From Symbiodinium natans (taxonomy: Eukaryota; Sar; Dinophyceae; Suessiales; Symbiodiniaceae), in NCBI GenBank assembly GCA_905221605.1, contig CAJNDS010000153.1, forward strand, positions 62,001 to 126,000: DNA of 64,000 nucleotides, written 5' to 3'. Positions 1 through 11,585 of this stretch are shown here, piece after piece; position 1 is the first letter of the stretch, and each line of letters begins with the position of its first letter. The notes under the pieces were generated by a model that searched no databases, was not told the DNA's origin, and saw only the letters and a list, made by a program, of their open reading frames with translations. Made by a program: the position numbers and the translations under genes.

Positions 1-4
1 AAGC

Positions 5-20
5 CCTAAACCCTAAACCG
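5..20. repeat. CCCTAAA array (short)
   Basis: About two C-rich telomere-type units just upstream of the first exon island. Confidence 0.9.
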
Positions 21-23
21 GAG

Positions 24-122
24 GTGCTTGGCGGCACTGGCACGAGATTCTTTTCGAGTACGGCCACATCTTCGGTGCGGTGCTTGCAGAGCGGCTCCTT
101 GGTGGCCTTCCTGTGGCCTCTG
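24..122 (+). CDS. Exon of unrecognised gene
   Basis: After a GAG acceptor the frame starting GT-GCT reads AWRHWHEILFEYGHIFGAV then LAERLLGGLPVAS, with natural composition. A GC donor is possible at 123. It follows a CCCTAAA array. Family not recognised; the downstream border is uncertain. Confidence 0.55.
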
Positions 123-520
123 GCAAGAATGCTCGCGGGACTGTTTTCTGTTTTTGTTTTTTGTTTCCCTTTTTTTTTTGTTTTGGGGGGGGGGGGGGCG
201 GGGGGGGGGTGGGTGGGCCTCTACGGATACTCGGTGGGACTCTCCGCGGGCTTGTTTCGGGATAGGCACTCCGGGGATGCTCGGCGGGACTCTGTGGGGG
301 TGGGCAGTCCAAGGACCAGGCTGAGCAAGGAGGCGCGTAGAACGGTTGACTGAAATCCAAGCAACCCCACACTGAGGGTGGGTAATGATCAGAGTTCGAT
401 GAAACGACAACACACTCAAGGGATATGCAGCATGGGAAGATGTTGTCGTCCCTAAAATGGCCTTTAGCCTTTATTCAATGCTTTCATCTCAAGCACGATA
501 TCCCTGCCCGACCGCCTGAG
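123..520. other. Intron-like gap with T and G homopolymer runs
   Basis: Holds a T-rich run (about 142-185) followed by a G-rich run (about 185-215). Open frames across it are low-complexity. No exon recognised. Confidence 0.6.
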
Positions 521-582
521 GCTGCGGGAACGAGTTCGGCTCCGACGTTCTCAACTCCGTGATGAACGCTGTCGCCAGCGAG
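521..582 (+). CDS. Exon of unrecognised gene
   Basis: After acceptor GCCTGAG the frame reads CGNEFGSDVLNSVMNAVASE and stops exactly at a GTTTGA donor. Short, but clean at both borders. Family not recognised. Confidence 0.6.
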
Positions 583-1322
583 GTTTGAATCTGGCTTGCC
601 CATGATACTAAACTAAGCCTCGAAATTAGGACTCAGAGTGCTCTAGACCCACAACAACCCGAACAGCAATCGGATAGTCGGACATACTGGTTGCGCATAG
701 CCATCCCGACCTTAGCCATCAAGGTTTGCAGCTCGTTGTTCTCAAGTTTTGTTCGAGGGCTTCAGCCTGCTTCAGGGGCTCTGGAGCCTTCGGGATTTCG
801 GGCTTCAGTCTTAGAGGAGTTTGAGACTAAGGGTTTAGGGTTTAGGGTTTAGGGTTATTAAGGTGCTAGGATCCTCCAGCATTGAGGGTGTCGCAGTGCT
901 TGAAAGCTTCAGGCTTGAGGTCTTGAGTTGCCTGGAGCCCCTTGCACCTCCATATTGGCTGTGTCGCGTAGCTTCCATTCCACACATCTGCATGCTGTCT
1001 GCTGAGCAGTGACACATGTTGCAAAGTTCAGAGGTTCCCAAGTTGTGCATGCAAAAGCGGCATGCGTTCTCTTGCAAGCCATGCGTTTCGGGCTCATTGG
1101 CTCTAAAATCCAAGCACCCTGACCAGAAAGTGACGCAGTTTCTCCTTTACCTTCGGCTCATGTTTCTTGTGTAGGCCCTTCTTCTATGTGAGGACGTCTT
1201 CTGCATGTTGATGTGGGTCGTGCCAGGCCAAGACTTGAGACTTCCTGCGGGCAAAGTATGGTTCGAGGCCTCCAGGGATGTGCTGGCGGTTTTGGAGGTT
1301 GACAGTTGGGGGTTGGATACAG
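583..1322. other. Non-coding gap
   Basis: Contains a short TTTAGGG array (831-856) and otherwise no exon I can support. Confidence 0.5.
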
Positions 1323-1383
1323 ATGTTGGAGAAAACTTTCTCAAGTGGTTCGGATCTGCCATGTCCTGCTATGCTCGTCAAGG
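1323..1383 (+). CDS. Exon of unrecognised gene
   Basis: After TGGATACAG the frame reads VGENFLKWFGSAMSCYARQ and ends at a GTTTTG donor. Probably the same gene as the exon at 521-582, but the phases do not join directly, so an exon may be missing between them. Confidence 0.55.
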
Positions 1384-1471
1384 GTTTTGACATCTGAAAG
1401 CATGGCCTCAATCTGAACCCTAAACCCTGAACCCCGCAAAATCTTAAACCGGATGCGCCTCTGCTGCACAG

Positions 1472-1576
1472 GCCACGACGCAGTGGCAGGAAGTCCCAAG
1501 CAACGCCATTTGTGCAGTGGGCCGCTTACTTTCTAAGAAGTGCTTGAAGAGCACGCTCTGCAATGAGCTCTGTTGA
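1472..1576 (+). CDS. Possible terminal exon of unrecognised gene
   Basis: After acceptor CTGCACAG, phase 0: ATTQWQEVPSNAICAVGRLL, then SKKCLKSTLCNELC and a TGA at 1574-1576. It follows a CCCTAAA array at 1418-1435. Either it is a true C-terminus, or the exon leaves earlier at a GTGGGC donor. Confidence 0.5.
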   Translation, partial: ATTQWQEVPSNAICAVGRLLSKKCLKSTLCNELC

Positions 1577-2572
1577 TGTTTGTGTCTTATGACGGCTGAA
1601 CTTGAACTGCAACGGCCACGAATGTGCCCTCATGAGAGTCCTGCGAGTGCTGTGGTTCCAGCGTGAGTTTGAGGGTCGGACGGTCCCTCATGTGACCTAC
1701 CCATGCTAGGGTTTGTACGGTCCGGTTTTGCCGGGCCTTCCGGTTTCAGCAAGTCGGTTAAGTCTTGGCTTGGGTGTTGATTTTGCTGATTTTGTGCCAA
1801 GGCAGGCCTGGAGTATCGCTGCGACATGCAGACAGGGAGGCAGCTCCCACAACATGTCTACCTTTCGTTACGGTTCTTGGATTTGTTTGTTGATGCTCCT
1901 GGCAAGGTTATTTGCAATTGCTTTGTAGAAATCCGATGCCTGCAACAGTCATTTTTCATTCCAGTCGGACTGTTTAGGGACTTGGGGGTGTTGGGTCCTG
2001 GAGCTTGCAAGGCTTTGGGCGGGGAACAGTGGCCTTAACGCAATCTGCAGACGTCGGGTTTGTGGCAAGAACTTGGTGTGCATGGCCTCGAGGGTGTTGT
2101 GCTTCGTGTTTTTACCCCTTTCCTCCCCGCCCTCCCGCAACCCCTGGCCTCGCCCCCACCCCTCGATCGTATCCGACCCCCCCCCCCCCCCCCCCAACCT
2201 TCACTTTCGCTCTCTCTAGTCGTGTACCTTTTGTTCATCATCAACGCTCCTGTGCGGCTTGAGCCTTGAAGGCCTAGGCTCCTTTAAAGATCTAAGAATT
2301 TAAAGCCTTGCCGCCTCGCCATCCGCTTGTGAATTCCAGCTGAACCACCCTGCTCTGTCGTGGGGGCTTTTCATGGGCGAGATCACTGGTGTTAGATTTT
2401 ACTTATCCCAGTATTGAGGGGACCGTTCGTCCTGATCACACATTCGCCTCTGCAGGATCAGGACACACTTAGGGAATTAATCCGGCTCCTGCATCCCCAT
2501 CCCCTAAACCCGAAGCCCCGAAAGGCCCGACTTTTGAAGGCTCCAATCAGGCACCCGGTAGTTTGAATGATG
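1577..2572. other. Non-coding gap
   Basis: Holds a C-run at about 2178-2195. I see no exon with convincing composition. Confidence 0.45.
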
Positions 2573-2642
2573 GGTTTAGGGTTTAGGGTTTAGGGTTTAG
2601 GGTTTAGGGTTTAGGGTTTAGGGTTTAGGGTTTAGGGTTTGG
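2573..2642. repeat. TTTAGGG array
   Basis: Near-perfect G-rich units, about nine copies. Confidence 0.97.
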
Positions 2643-2776
2643 GGATGATAAGATTCCCAGCCCGCAGGAACTTTGCACGGCTGGCCATGTGAGTTCGGGC
2701 GTCGCTTCGCTGCTAGGAAGTCCCTCAACCATCAGACCCGACATGTCAGACGCCTCAGGCATTTGATGAACCGTAG

Positions 2777-2876
2777 TTTAGGGTTTAGGGTTTAGGGTTT
2801 AGGGTTTAGGGTTTAGGGTTTAGGAGGGTTTAGGGTGTAGGGTTTAGGGTTTAGGGTTTAGGGTTTAGGGTTTAGG
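2777..2876. repeat. TTTAGGG array
   Basis: G-rich units with one GGAGGG interruption. A 130-bp island separates it from the preceding array, which has the same orientation. Confidence 0.97.
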
Positions 2877-4205
2877 CAAGCAAAATCCTTTGCCAGTCTA
2901 GTCTTAACTGCGAATTGCGAATGGCCGAGCTAGTTATTGTCCTTCCACTCCTGGGACCAGCCGACAGCAATCGACCTCATCCAGAGACTGATTTGGGTGT
3001 TCTGTCTCGAAGTTGCCGGGTTCAGGTGTTTTGCTCAACAGCTCAACCTGCCTCCGTTACCTACTTTTTCAAAGTTTAAAGCCGGTAGAAGGTGTCCCAG
3101 TTTAGGCATCCATCAGATCCGTCTTCAAGGAGTGTGAGGCAGGTGCAATTATCGACGAAGGAAACTTCAATATGATGGTTCAGGGTTACGGTTCGACGTA
3201 AAGTGGACCTAGAAAAGGGACCATATCTTGGAACACTTATTTTCGCATTGCTGATCTGTGGCTGTGTCGCGGGCCCGAACTGATTTTCCCAAGTGGGAGG
3301 GCGAATGGCGTACAGACGTGGAGAATTCGAAGCCATCATCGCGCGAAAAGAAGATGAGGGCACTGGCATGCGGTTTTAGTTAATTCGCGCTTGCACACGC
3401 GGGTGAGGGGTAGGGAACTCAGGGAAGGGATGGGGGGAGGGGAGCAGGGGGGGGCGCGGGGTAGGGCGCGGAGGAAGGAAGGGGTGCATTGGGGGGAGGG
3501 GGGGGAGTTCGCTTGGGCAGCCGGCCGGCCCAACGAAGGGTGTAGCGTGCACAGAGTTCGGGAGAAGCTAGGAGGGTTTGAGGAGGTTTGGGGTTTGCAT
3601 GGGTTGGTCCGAAGAGTCCCTCCCGGCAGGTTCAGGGTTTCAACGTCGAACCATGTTTTTGGCGCGCCCTCTGTTTGAGCGGCCTGTGGCATTCGGGCAG
3701 GTCCCACAGACAAGGGGGGTGGGTCCACAATTTTGGTTTAGGGAAGGAGGCCCTGGTCGGCGTGTTCTACACGCCTCTCGGCCGGGAGCTGAGGCGAATT
3801 AGGCTACTCCCACTAAGCAAACCCCGTATGTTGTGGCGCGCATGAAGTCCCATAGAACTGGCATCTTAAACACCCGACCCAAACCTGAAGCCCACTCAAC
3901 ATAAACAACGGGCAGCTTTAAGTGGTAGCCCGTAAGTCTCAAGCCTTCTAGACCTCTGCGTCCTAGACCTTAAGGCTTGAGGCTTTGCAGGTGCGGGTCT
4001 GGGACGAAGCCGTCCGGACTAACGAAAAGCTTATCATCAGAGACTCGCGAGTGAGAGTGGTTCAAGCAATTTAGCTTACCTTGTCATATTTGCCAGCTGG
4101 GCCTACTCACTCAACCCCCGCCTCCTGAGAAGTCGAGAATGCCCGAAAAGACTTGGGCGGCGTGCGCCTACATCCTGAACCCTCTACAAGTTTACCAAGA
4201 AACCT
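2877..4205. other. Non-coding gap with G-rich tract
   Basis: G-rich purine tract at about 3400-3510. Its open frames are compositional artefacts. No exon recognised. Confidence 0.5.
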
Positions 4206-4288
4206 CTGGGGGGTTTCCGAAATTAGGGGGGGGTACCTTATTTATTGGGGGGTGCCGTATTCTAAGAGGAGCCTACGAAACCCCCCAT
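4206..4288. mobile_element. Family A short inverted-repeat element
   Basis: Starts GGGGGGTTTCCGAAATTAG and ends CTACGAAACCCCCCAT, so the two ends are inverted repeats. Related copies lie at 19.2, 24.2, 29.9, 42.1, 49.3 and 52.0 kb. Confidence 0.75.
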
Positions 4289-4296
4289 GTGCCAAG

Positions 4297-4387
4297 CAGC
4301 TCCCTGGGACCCAAGACCCGAGGGCCGAGGGCGAAGCCATGGAGGCGCCGCAAACTGAGGTGGATGAGCGCACGCTGAAGCCGCTTG
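4297..4387 (+). CDS. Exon of unrecognised gene
   Basis: Right after the family A element, acceptor GCCAAG then phase 0: QLPGTQDPRAEGEAMEAPQ, then TEVDERTLKPL. Acidic and Glu/Ala-rich. Donor unclear near 4388. Confidence 0.5.
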
Positions 4388-5049
4388 GGACTTGAATTCT
4401 GGGGGAGTTGTTGAGAAGGTCCCCGCCTAGCTCTCATGGGTTCTCCTATGCTGCCCTAATTAAGGTTATTTTCCAATACTACCCTAATTAAGGCTATTTA
4501 AGGGTGGGGGGCGGTAGTATAGAGGGGGGTAGTAGGGAAACCCATGACGAACGGTGACCATCAAGCCGCACAGGGGTGCCCCTTGAAGCCAACAGACCGT
4601 TTGGGTGTGGCTTCTCTAAGGCAGCTTCTGCGATGCTTCCGCTGGATCGAGTGCAGCAGAGACGGCGGCACTCGGCAAATCCTGCCACTTGCTTGCGTGG
4701 CTATTGTCATAGATTCATGTTGTGGTGTAGGCTTTTGGGGGCATTCGGCCAGGGCCATGCGTAATGGCAGGAGCGTTAGGGTTCCGGGATGAGTGCAATG
4801 GCTGACGGCATGGGTTCAGATGCGGACTCAGCAAGGAGTTTGTCGTAGTCAGGGTTTAGATTTTGCTGCGGGCCGTTGAGACAAGGACCTACAGACTATG
4901 AGGCTTGCTTTGTCCGGCTGCTGCCAGGATTGTATCTGCGGGTTAGTACCTTCTAGCATGCACGTAGAGACTGTCCAGCATGGCTTCCAAGAACTACCGC
5001 TCAAACTTGAAACGGTGACTGCAAATGCGAATCTGACATGTTGGTGGAG

Positions 5050-5117
5050 GTTCTTGGACGGCGATGAGCTCGCCAAGCTGCAGGAGGCCCTCAAGATTCA
5101 CAGTGCTTCGGATATGG
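5050..5117 (+). CDS. Exon of unrecognised gene
   Basis: After GGTGGAG the frame reads FLDGDELAKLQEALKIHSAS, ending at GATATGG before GTGTGG. FL-x-x-x-EL resembles the N-terminus of phytanoyl-CoA dioxygenase-like proteins, but that is weak. A family A element follows at once. Confidence 0.5.
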
Positions 5118-5129
5118 GTGTGGATGAAA

Positions 5130-5210
5130 ATAGGGGACCCCCAATATAGACTTAGATCTCCCTTATGTTAAGAACCCCAAAAAGGTACTCGTAATTTAGG
5201 AAACCCCCAT
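5130..5210. mobile_element. Family A element (reverse orientation, diverged)
   Basis: GGGGACCCCCAATATAGAC at the left and GGTACTCGTAATTTAGGAAA at the right match the reverse arm of the family. Confidence 0.6.
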
Positions 5211-5220
5211 TTGGGGTTAT

Positions 5221-5268
5221 ATAACCCTAAACCTTGAACCCTAAACCCTAAACCAGAAAACCCTAAAC
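5221..5268. repeat. CCCTAAA array (degenerate)
   Basis: C-rich units with CCTTGAA and CCAGAA variants. Confidence 0.9.
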
Positions 5269-5286
5269 CAGGAGGGCTTCAGGTAG

Positions 5287-5352
5287 AGGATGTCTTGCTT
5301 GGGCTTTGGCCTATGGCCGTTGTGGTGATCTCAAAGGACTTGCTACTGGGCC
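5287..5352 (+). CDS. Candidate exon
   Basis: An island between a CCCTAAA array on the left and a TTTAGGG array on the right. One open frame reads DVLLGLWPMAVVVISKDLLL, a possible hydrophobic segment. Called from the polarity pattern and frame only. Confidence 0.3.
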
Positions 5353-5418
5353 TTTAGGGTGTAGGGTTTAGGGTTTAGGGTTCAGGGTTCAGGGTTTAGG
5401 GTTTAGGGTTTAGGGTTA
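5353..5418. repeat. TTTAGGG array
   Basis: G-rich units with GTGTAGG and GTTCAGG variants. Confidence 0.95.
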
Positions 5419-5451
5419 GACAACCACGAAAGCCCAGAGCCCAAACCCTAC

Positions 5452-5507
5452 TATAGGGGTCGGTTAGAAATTTTGCTATAGAAACCCGCTTATTAAGGCC
5501 CCTGTAT
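5452..5507. mobile_element. Family C fragment
   Basis: CTATAGGGGTCGG at the left and TTATTAAGGCCCCTGTA at the right resemble the ends of the 23.9-kb family C element. Confidence 0.4.
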
Positions 5508-5925
5508 GCGATTCCCGAAGCCCTCGCATTCGCGACTTGAGGTCCATTGGATCCATCAGCATGCGATCTGCATGGTGAGGGGATTTGATGAATCCCTCCA
5601 GGAGGACATCTTCACGTTCTTGGTACCAGTAGCCCAGTGGTACCCTTTACCCTTTTTTTTGGGGTTCTGGTTTCCCTTATAAAATAAGCAACCCAAAAAA
5701 GGGTGCCTTTTTATAAGATATTTGGGCTACCAAGTGTTCGTGCTTGAGGGTGGCATGCCATGTTTCCCCCACCCCCCCCCCCCCCAAAGGCGCATCACTT
5801 GTGTGACAAGATTGTTTGAAGCACACGCGAAGCGCGACAGCTGAGCATTCTTAGAATACTCGCGTCAGTCACTCAATGGCACAATGCTACATACCCCCTA
5901 GCCCTGAACCACTAAACCACTCTTG

Positions 5926-5977
5926 ACCCTAAACCCTAAACCCGAAACCCTAAACCCTAAACCCTAAACCCTAAACC
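5926..5977. repeat. CCCTAAA array
   Basis: C-rich units upstream of the exon at 6014. Confidence 0.95.
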
Positions 5978-6013
5978 GCAAGCAAACTCCGCTGGGCAAA
6001 ATCCAGTCTCCAG

Positions 6014-6084
6014 GACCCGGGCTGGGCAACGAGAGAGTCCTACCCGAGGGTCATTGAGCTCTCCGAGATCCACATGCTCCTTGG
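6014..6084 (+). CDS. Exon of unrecognised gene
   Basis: Acceptor CAGTCTCCAG, then phase 0: DPGWATRESYPRVIELSEIH then MLL, to a GTTTGA donor. Good composition and clean borders; family not recognised. Confidence 0.6.
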
Positions 6085-6090
6085 GTTTGA

Positions 6091-6306
6091 AACCCTAAAC
6101 CCTAAACCCTAAACCCTCAACCCTAAACCCTAAACCCTAAACCCTAAGGAGCCCGAATTCGGGGCTTAAAAGCGGTCCAGGCATGGTACATAATCCCCCC
6201 TTGAGAAGCTGAACCCTAAACCCTGAACCCTAAACCCTAAACCCCAAACCCTAAACCCTAAACCCTAAACCCTAAATCCTAAACCCTAAACCCTAAACCC
6301 TAAACC
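6091..6306. repeat. Two CCCTAAA arrays
   Basis: C-rich arrays at 6091-6147 and 6212-6306 around a 65-bp spacer. They lie downstream of an exon, so they are an exception to the usual polarity unless an exon lies in or after the spacer. Confidence 0.95.
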
Positions 6307-6645
6307 TCTCAGGCCTTGAAGTCCCAAGCCTTTGCCCTTAGCCTGAGAAGAAGAACCCTCCACAAAAGGGGGTTCTTAAGCAACTAGTGGTATTGCACGC
6401 TTCAGGTGTAGGCTTAGGGGTCCTCGATCTTGGGATTGGCGTGTTGATGAGGCCCCAAGATGTTTCAGATGCACGAGCTCCGAATACGATCCCCAATCCC
6501 ACTTCTACATCCCACTCTCCCTAGGCGTGGCATATGGGGCGTGCTTGACTACAAGCGCCACGCCGCGATCGCGGGCGGTGGCAACAAGATGCAACTTGAT
6601 CACAAAGGCTTCTTTGCTGGTGCTGACATAGCGCTTACTTTCTTG

Positions 6646-6747
6646 ACCCTAAACCCTAAACCCTAAACCCTAAACCCTAAACCCTAAACCCTAAACCCTA
6701 AACCCTAAACCCTAAACCCTAAACCCTAAACCCTAAACCCTAAACCC
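6646..6747. repeat. CCCTAAA array
   Basis: About 14 near-perfect C-rich units. Confidence 0.97.
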
Positions 6748-7850
6748 AATGCTGAAAGAGCAAGCACTGGTGCCATCGTTGTTCCTTGTTTGTGGAATTT
6801 GGACGGTTAATTTTTGGAATTGGACCGACCCACAAAGGATGATATCCAAATGGTCATTGACGGTGATTGACAACAGAGTACGTAGACATGGAAATGGGTG
6901 TTGACCAATGCCAATAACATGCAATTTGGAGCCCACAGCGCTAATCTAAAGCATTGGATGGGCACTCAGCCACAACAAGAAGATTTTGGATGGCTTTCTT
7001 GCCCTCACCAGCAAGCAGAAAAGTTGGTGCGCCCGGTCAATTTTCCTTGCACAAGTTCCACACAGTGGGCCAATACCCATCAACCTTGTTGTTGCGGGCC
7101 CGGTCAATATATCAAGGAAGTAAGACTCGTACCCCTACATCGGAGCAAGCACGCCAACTGGTCCCAGCAGGTTTCCCAACCCCCTTGTGTTGAAAGCTTC
7201 CGTTTCAGGAGGTGTATACGGGCACAGGCTCTGGCAAGAATTTATGGGTTTTAGGGGTGACGAGGTTTAAAAGATTCCGGATTCTGTGTTTGCAAATGTT
7301 AAGCGTGGCCTGGTTCCCGTGACGGGCACACACACACACACACCATGCTCATGTTCGTGCAGCGTCAGCGCCACGATCGGAGCCTAGGGGCCTCAGGGGA
7401 CAAGTCCGAACTGTGCTTCTTCCAAGACAATTGTTCTTTGCTCGGGGAATGTTGTTTGCTCCATCTCGTTTGTATATCTCGTTCCCTCTGTGTGCAGCAG
7501 AGTCCACTTTTCGGTGTTTCGGGGCGAAGCTCCAAAATTGCGGACTCCCCTGTGCACGTCTGATTGGGGAGCCCGCGCACGTCTCGTTGGTGCAGAGGGG
7601 TGTGCGGGTGGGGGACTCCGCCTTTTCCAACCTGGAGTCTGGGCAGGAGCATGACAGCATCAAAGTATTCCTGACTCTTCATCTTCAGAACCGGGCTGAG
7701 AACATCTGCGCAACCGCTGCACAAAAGTTCAACCTGACCCTAAGCCCAACGAGCCTAGCTCCTGAATTGATGAGCACGTGTACGCACTCAGGCACGCCGT
7801 CTTAAAGCCAAGGTGATTGAAGTGAGGGACAACTCACGCTTGACCTGACA
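6748..7850. other. Gap with no supported exon
   Basis: A (CA)n microsatellite lies at 7328-7344. Open frames occur on both strands at 7345-7805 but none has splice borders or recognisable motifs. Confidence 0.4.
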
Positions 7851-7867
7851 GCCTGAGGCAAAAGCGC

Positions 7868-7951
7868 ATGCTGGCCATGGTGATTCTCCTGGCTGGGGCA
7901 GTCGCCTGGCTGCAAACATGGCATGGGAGTAAGATTGCCAGGCTTGCGTGG
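7868..7951 (+). CDS. Possible first exon with signal peptide or membrane anchor
   Basis: ATG at 7868 opens MLAMVILLAGAVAWLQTWHG, a hydrophobic stretch that could be a signal peptide or anchor. The exon ends at a GTTTAGGG donor inside the following telomere-type array. The frame is also open upstream to an acceptor at about 7850 (reads LRQKR), so it could instead be an internal exon. Confidence 0.45.
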
Positions 7952-7997
7952 GGTTTAGGGTTTAGGGTTTAGGGTTTAGGGTTTAGGGTTTAGGGTT
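7951..7997. repeat. TTTAGGG array
   Basis: Six to seven G-rich units directly after the preceding exon. Confidence 0.97.
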
Positions 7998-8783
7998 TCG
8001 GGGTTCACCCAAGCTTGAGAGTGATGTTTCGAGGTCAAGGCTTGTTGAAGTTCTTGGTGGTGAGGCTCTGCTCGGCAGGTGTTGAAAGGGAGTGTGGAGA
8101 CCCTAAACCGATCCGATCACCAAAGCCTAGGTCCTTCGCCTTAAACTCTTGCGACCCAATCATAGCCACAAAAGTTCAGCTTGGGCTGAAGATCTAAGCC
8201 TTGCACCATATGCTCCGCATCTCAAGTCCAGGTGAACGTAACAAAAGGCTACCAAATAACATTGAGGGTGCCACTGCCCCTCCAAGCACCTCTCTCCGCC
8301 CGCCTCCCGCACCCTTCCTACTCCCCGCTGCCTCAAAGCGCACCCTCCCACCCAAGGGCAGGTAAACTCTGGGTACCCCGTTTGGTGGTTCAAAGCCTGC
8401 ACTTTGGTGAATCAACCCTAAAGCCTAAAACCATGAACCCTGGAACCCTCAACCCAACCACGCAACGCCTGAAATCCTAAAGCCCAGCCTGAACGTCAAA
8501 CGCCCTCGAACCTTAAGCCACCATTGCATCAGGCTTGCGATGGTTCAGGGTTGCAGGCAGTTACTCTGTAGGTACTCCGACCCTTACAGCAATGAGCTCA
8601 AAAGTCTTTCGGGCCGTCGAACCGAATGGATAAATCCTCACGGAACCACAATCCAAGTGGGTAGCTGGAAGCATTCAGCGGGTGTTCTCATATCATCAAA
8701 CATACTTGGAGCATCATCAGCCGGCAAGGCCTGTATGATCCACCTGCTCTAGTGAGCCCTGCCCCTTTCAAGTTGAAATGGAG

Positions 8784-8855
8784 GTGAAGCTCAACAAAGT
8801 CTCCGAGCTGCCCAAGTGGTGGACGAGGACGGGGTATGTCAGCGGCGAGCTCAGC
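8784..8855 (+). CDS. Exon of unrecognised gene
   Basis: Acceptor AAATGGAG, then 24 phase-0 codons: VKLNKVSELPKWWTRTGYVS then GELS, ending at a GTTTAT donor. The frame stays open further (IALDEELMGLGF), so the exon could be longer. Family not recognised. Confidence 0.6.
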
Positions 8856-9263
8856 GTTTATAGCAGCCAGTGTTTGGGGGCCTGGATTGCATTAGATGAG
8901 GAACTCATGGGTTTAGGATTCACTAGGGTACCTATGAGAACTTCGAAACCTAAAGCAAAAATCCGAAATCCCTACGATAACCCTCAAGAAGGACGCAATC
9001 ACAGGACCCTTGCTTTCTTGTGGCCTAAGTCTCTCAAGGGCTCGAGCTAAGATCGAGAAGACGTAGGATTTGGGAGTTGGGCCTTCCCCTACGTCCTGAA
9101 TTCGCAATCAATCCCTCTAGCCTAAAGCCACCGCAAGTGGAGCACTCGTTTTGGCGGTTTTTCAACTCTGCTTCGTAAGTCTTCAAATCGTACAGGAGCA
9201 GGACTCAGCAAGTTGTCAAACTAAGTCAAACTTATGCGCACGTGCTGGGTGTGCCATTTTATG

Positions 9264-9373
9264 TAGGGTTTAGGGTTTAGGGTTTAGGGTTTAGGGTTTA
9301 GGGTTTAGGGTTTAGGGTTTAGGGTTTAGGGTTTAGGGTTTAGGGTTTAGGGTTTAGGGTTTAGGGTTTAGGG
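9264..9373. repeat. TTTAGGG array
   Basis: About 15 near-perfect G-rich units. Confidence 0.98.
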
Positions 9374-11030
9374 CGCAGATACGTGCCCGTTCGAGGTTGT
9401 CTGATAGAGGTTAGTGTTAGAGGTTATAGAGGATCCGTCCGGTGCTCCGCTCGTCGGGTCCCCCTCGAAGGAAGTTAGAGGTTACCGGTTGGAGCGTCCG
9501 TCCGTCAGATTCTATCTGTCCCCCCTCCCCCTCCCGGGCCCCCTCTCCGGTGTCAGTCAGACACGTCAGACACCTCCTCCCATCAGCAATTAGCCCCTCC
9601 CCCTCCCCCCCCCGGGTGTCCGGGGGAATAGGGGTGACCCGGTGGGCATCCTGAAGTGTGCCAAGCTTTGCCTCTGAATTGCGAGTTGGGTTCTGTCCTT
9701 GGCGCACGAAACATCCTTCCGCATTTGCATCACCAGCATTAGTGTATGTTTATATAAGTAGAGCACTCCATGGTGGGACATAGAATGCCGGAAAAGCGCA
9801 GTGTTTTTTGCAGTTCTGTTGTGAAAGCTCCATGCCGGTCGATGCTTTCTGTGTTTTTGCAGTTGGGAGGGGGTGGGGGGTTCGTAAGCTGATACGTTTG
9901 CTTTAGTGTTACAGTGTGCTTGCTTTGGACGGGGGTTTGGCTGAAGGCGTAAGGCTTGGAACCGCAGGATCCGTTTGTTTTGGGCCTTTGCGATGTGGAG
10001 TGTTTTGGGGTGGTCATGGCTTTAGGATCGTGCTCATAGGTTTCCGGCACTTCGACAGGCCTTCTTCTTCATTTTGGAGCTTTGTTGGGGATGTGAGAAC
10101 TCTGCAGTCAAAAACACAAAAGAAGCAGAAGTCATAGAGTTGGAGCCCGAAACCATCCGAAATTCCCCACCCCCAACAGTCTGTACAATCCGAAACCAAA
10201 AACGCCATGCCAAGTATGCAGCATGCCCTAAGCATGGGAAACGAAGAGCACTGGCAACATGGACAAGCTGCTACCCCCCTCTCGTTGCTGCCCAGGCCAA
10301 CTCGTGCAGCACCTCATCAAGAAAAGCAGAGTCAGCGATCGCCGCAGCCGAAGCTGTGAAGCAATTCGGACCTATGGGGGGGAGGGTTCCGAAGATAGGG
10401 GTACCCTTGTTTTTTTTTTTTTTTTTTTGGTGGGGGGGGGGGGGGGGTGTTCCTAAAGTCAGGACTATAGTCTTTGCGGGTGTATTAGGGGGGCACCCCT
10501 GTTTCGCTAGCGGGCTTCGGGCTTGAGTCGATCCCAGAACCCCACGTCGTGCTCTGACCGTTTTTTTCTTCGCCCTTCCCAATACCAGGGTGTTCCCAGT
10601 GAAGTAGGTCTCAGGTTTCAACATTGGGTACCGCAAAGCCCCTTCGAACTGACAACGTTGTCGCCATGTTCTGGCTCTGATGTATATTGGCGATGTCAAT
10701 GGTATGATTTCCTGATGGTGGTATGATTCCGTTGATGATATGAAGCAGGGTTTATGTTACTGTTCTTGGTGAGTGTATATAAAGTTCCTGTTTAAGAATG
10801 GTGAGTGTATATGTTTGGTGTCCTTTTGGGGGTACAAGAAATATAAACCCTACTTCATGTGGGCTATATGGGCATCCCCGCCCCCAAGCCGAAGTGTAAA
10901 CAGCAAGGGTAAACAACAAGGCCCTGGCTGAAACTAAGTGGAACCTCAATGTGGCACCAAGCGTGCCCCAAAAAGGGAAAGCTGATATAAGATCCCTGAC
11001 CCAACCCATATGGGGGTTTACACCTAAACA
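9374..11030. other. Gap with homopolymer tracts
   Basis: C/T-rich tract at 9515-9620 and a T-run then G-run at 10410-10447. No exon I can support. Confidence 0.45.
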
Positions 11031-11069
11031 GGGTTTAGGGTTTAGTGTTTAGGGTTTAGGGTTTAGGGT
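11031..11069. repeat. TTTAGGG array (short)
   Basis: Five G-rich units, one with a T-for-G change. Confidence 0.93.
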
Positions 11070-11215
11070 AGTAGGATTTCCTGATCATAAGGACCTCATT
11101 AAGGCACCCCAAATATCGTAGTAGACCCCCCAGAGCCGCAGACCCACAGCTCTTCGGGTGTTGGAACCATGTTGGGCGTGGATGTCATTCACGGAGAGCG
11201 GATTTCGGGTAGTCT

Positions 11216-11310
11216 CCCTAGTTCTTAGTAGGGAATGGGGGAATGAGGGCCCTATATATCCCCCTCAAGGGATTCTATAGGAATTCCCTCATTCCCCTAC
11301 CAAGAACCAG
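11216..11310. mobile_element. Family F inverted-repeat element, copy 1
   Basis: Ends GTTCTTAGTAGGGAATG and CATTCCCCTACCAAGAAC are near-perfect inverted repeats, with GGGCCCTATATATCC inside. Confidence 0.8.
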
Positions 11311-11393
11311 CTCCTTTGGCTCCTGTCCACGAAGGCAGCCCGGTCAAGCTGGTCGCTGCACGCGCACGCAGCAAGAGCGAGGCTTGCTGGCTG

Positions 11394-11523
11394 GTCCTTA
11401 GTAGGGAATGAGGGAATTAGGGCCCTATAGAATCCCTTAAAGGGGATATATAGGGCCCTATATAATCCCTTAAAGGGGATATATAGGGCCCTCGTTCCCT
11501 CGGTCCCTCATTCCCCACTAAGA
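11394..11523. mobile_element. Family F inverted-repeat element, copy 2
   Basis: Starts GTCCTTAGTAGGGAATG, ends CATTCCCCACTAAG. Its internal 31-bp unit with TCCCTTAAAGGGGATATAT is duplicated in tandem. Confidence 0.8.
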
Positions 11524-11585
11524 TTCAGGGAGCTTGGGCCCGGGGAGCACAAGGCATGTTTACAGGGTATAGAAGGAGTGTAGAA

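Noticed and set aside
6-419. Minus-strand frames in the first 420 bp
   Set aside because: They pass through the G/T homopolymer block; the plus exon at 24-122 has better composition and borders.
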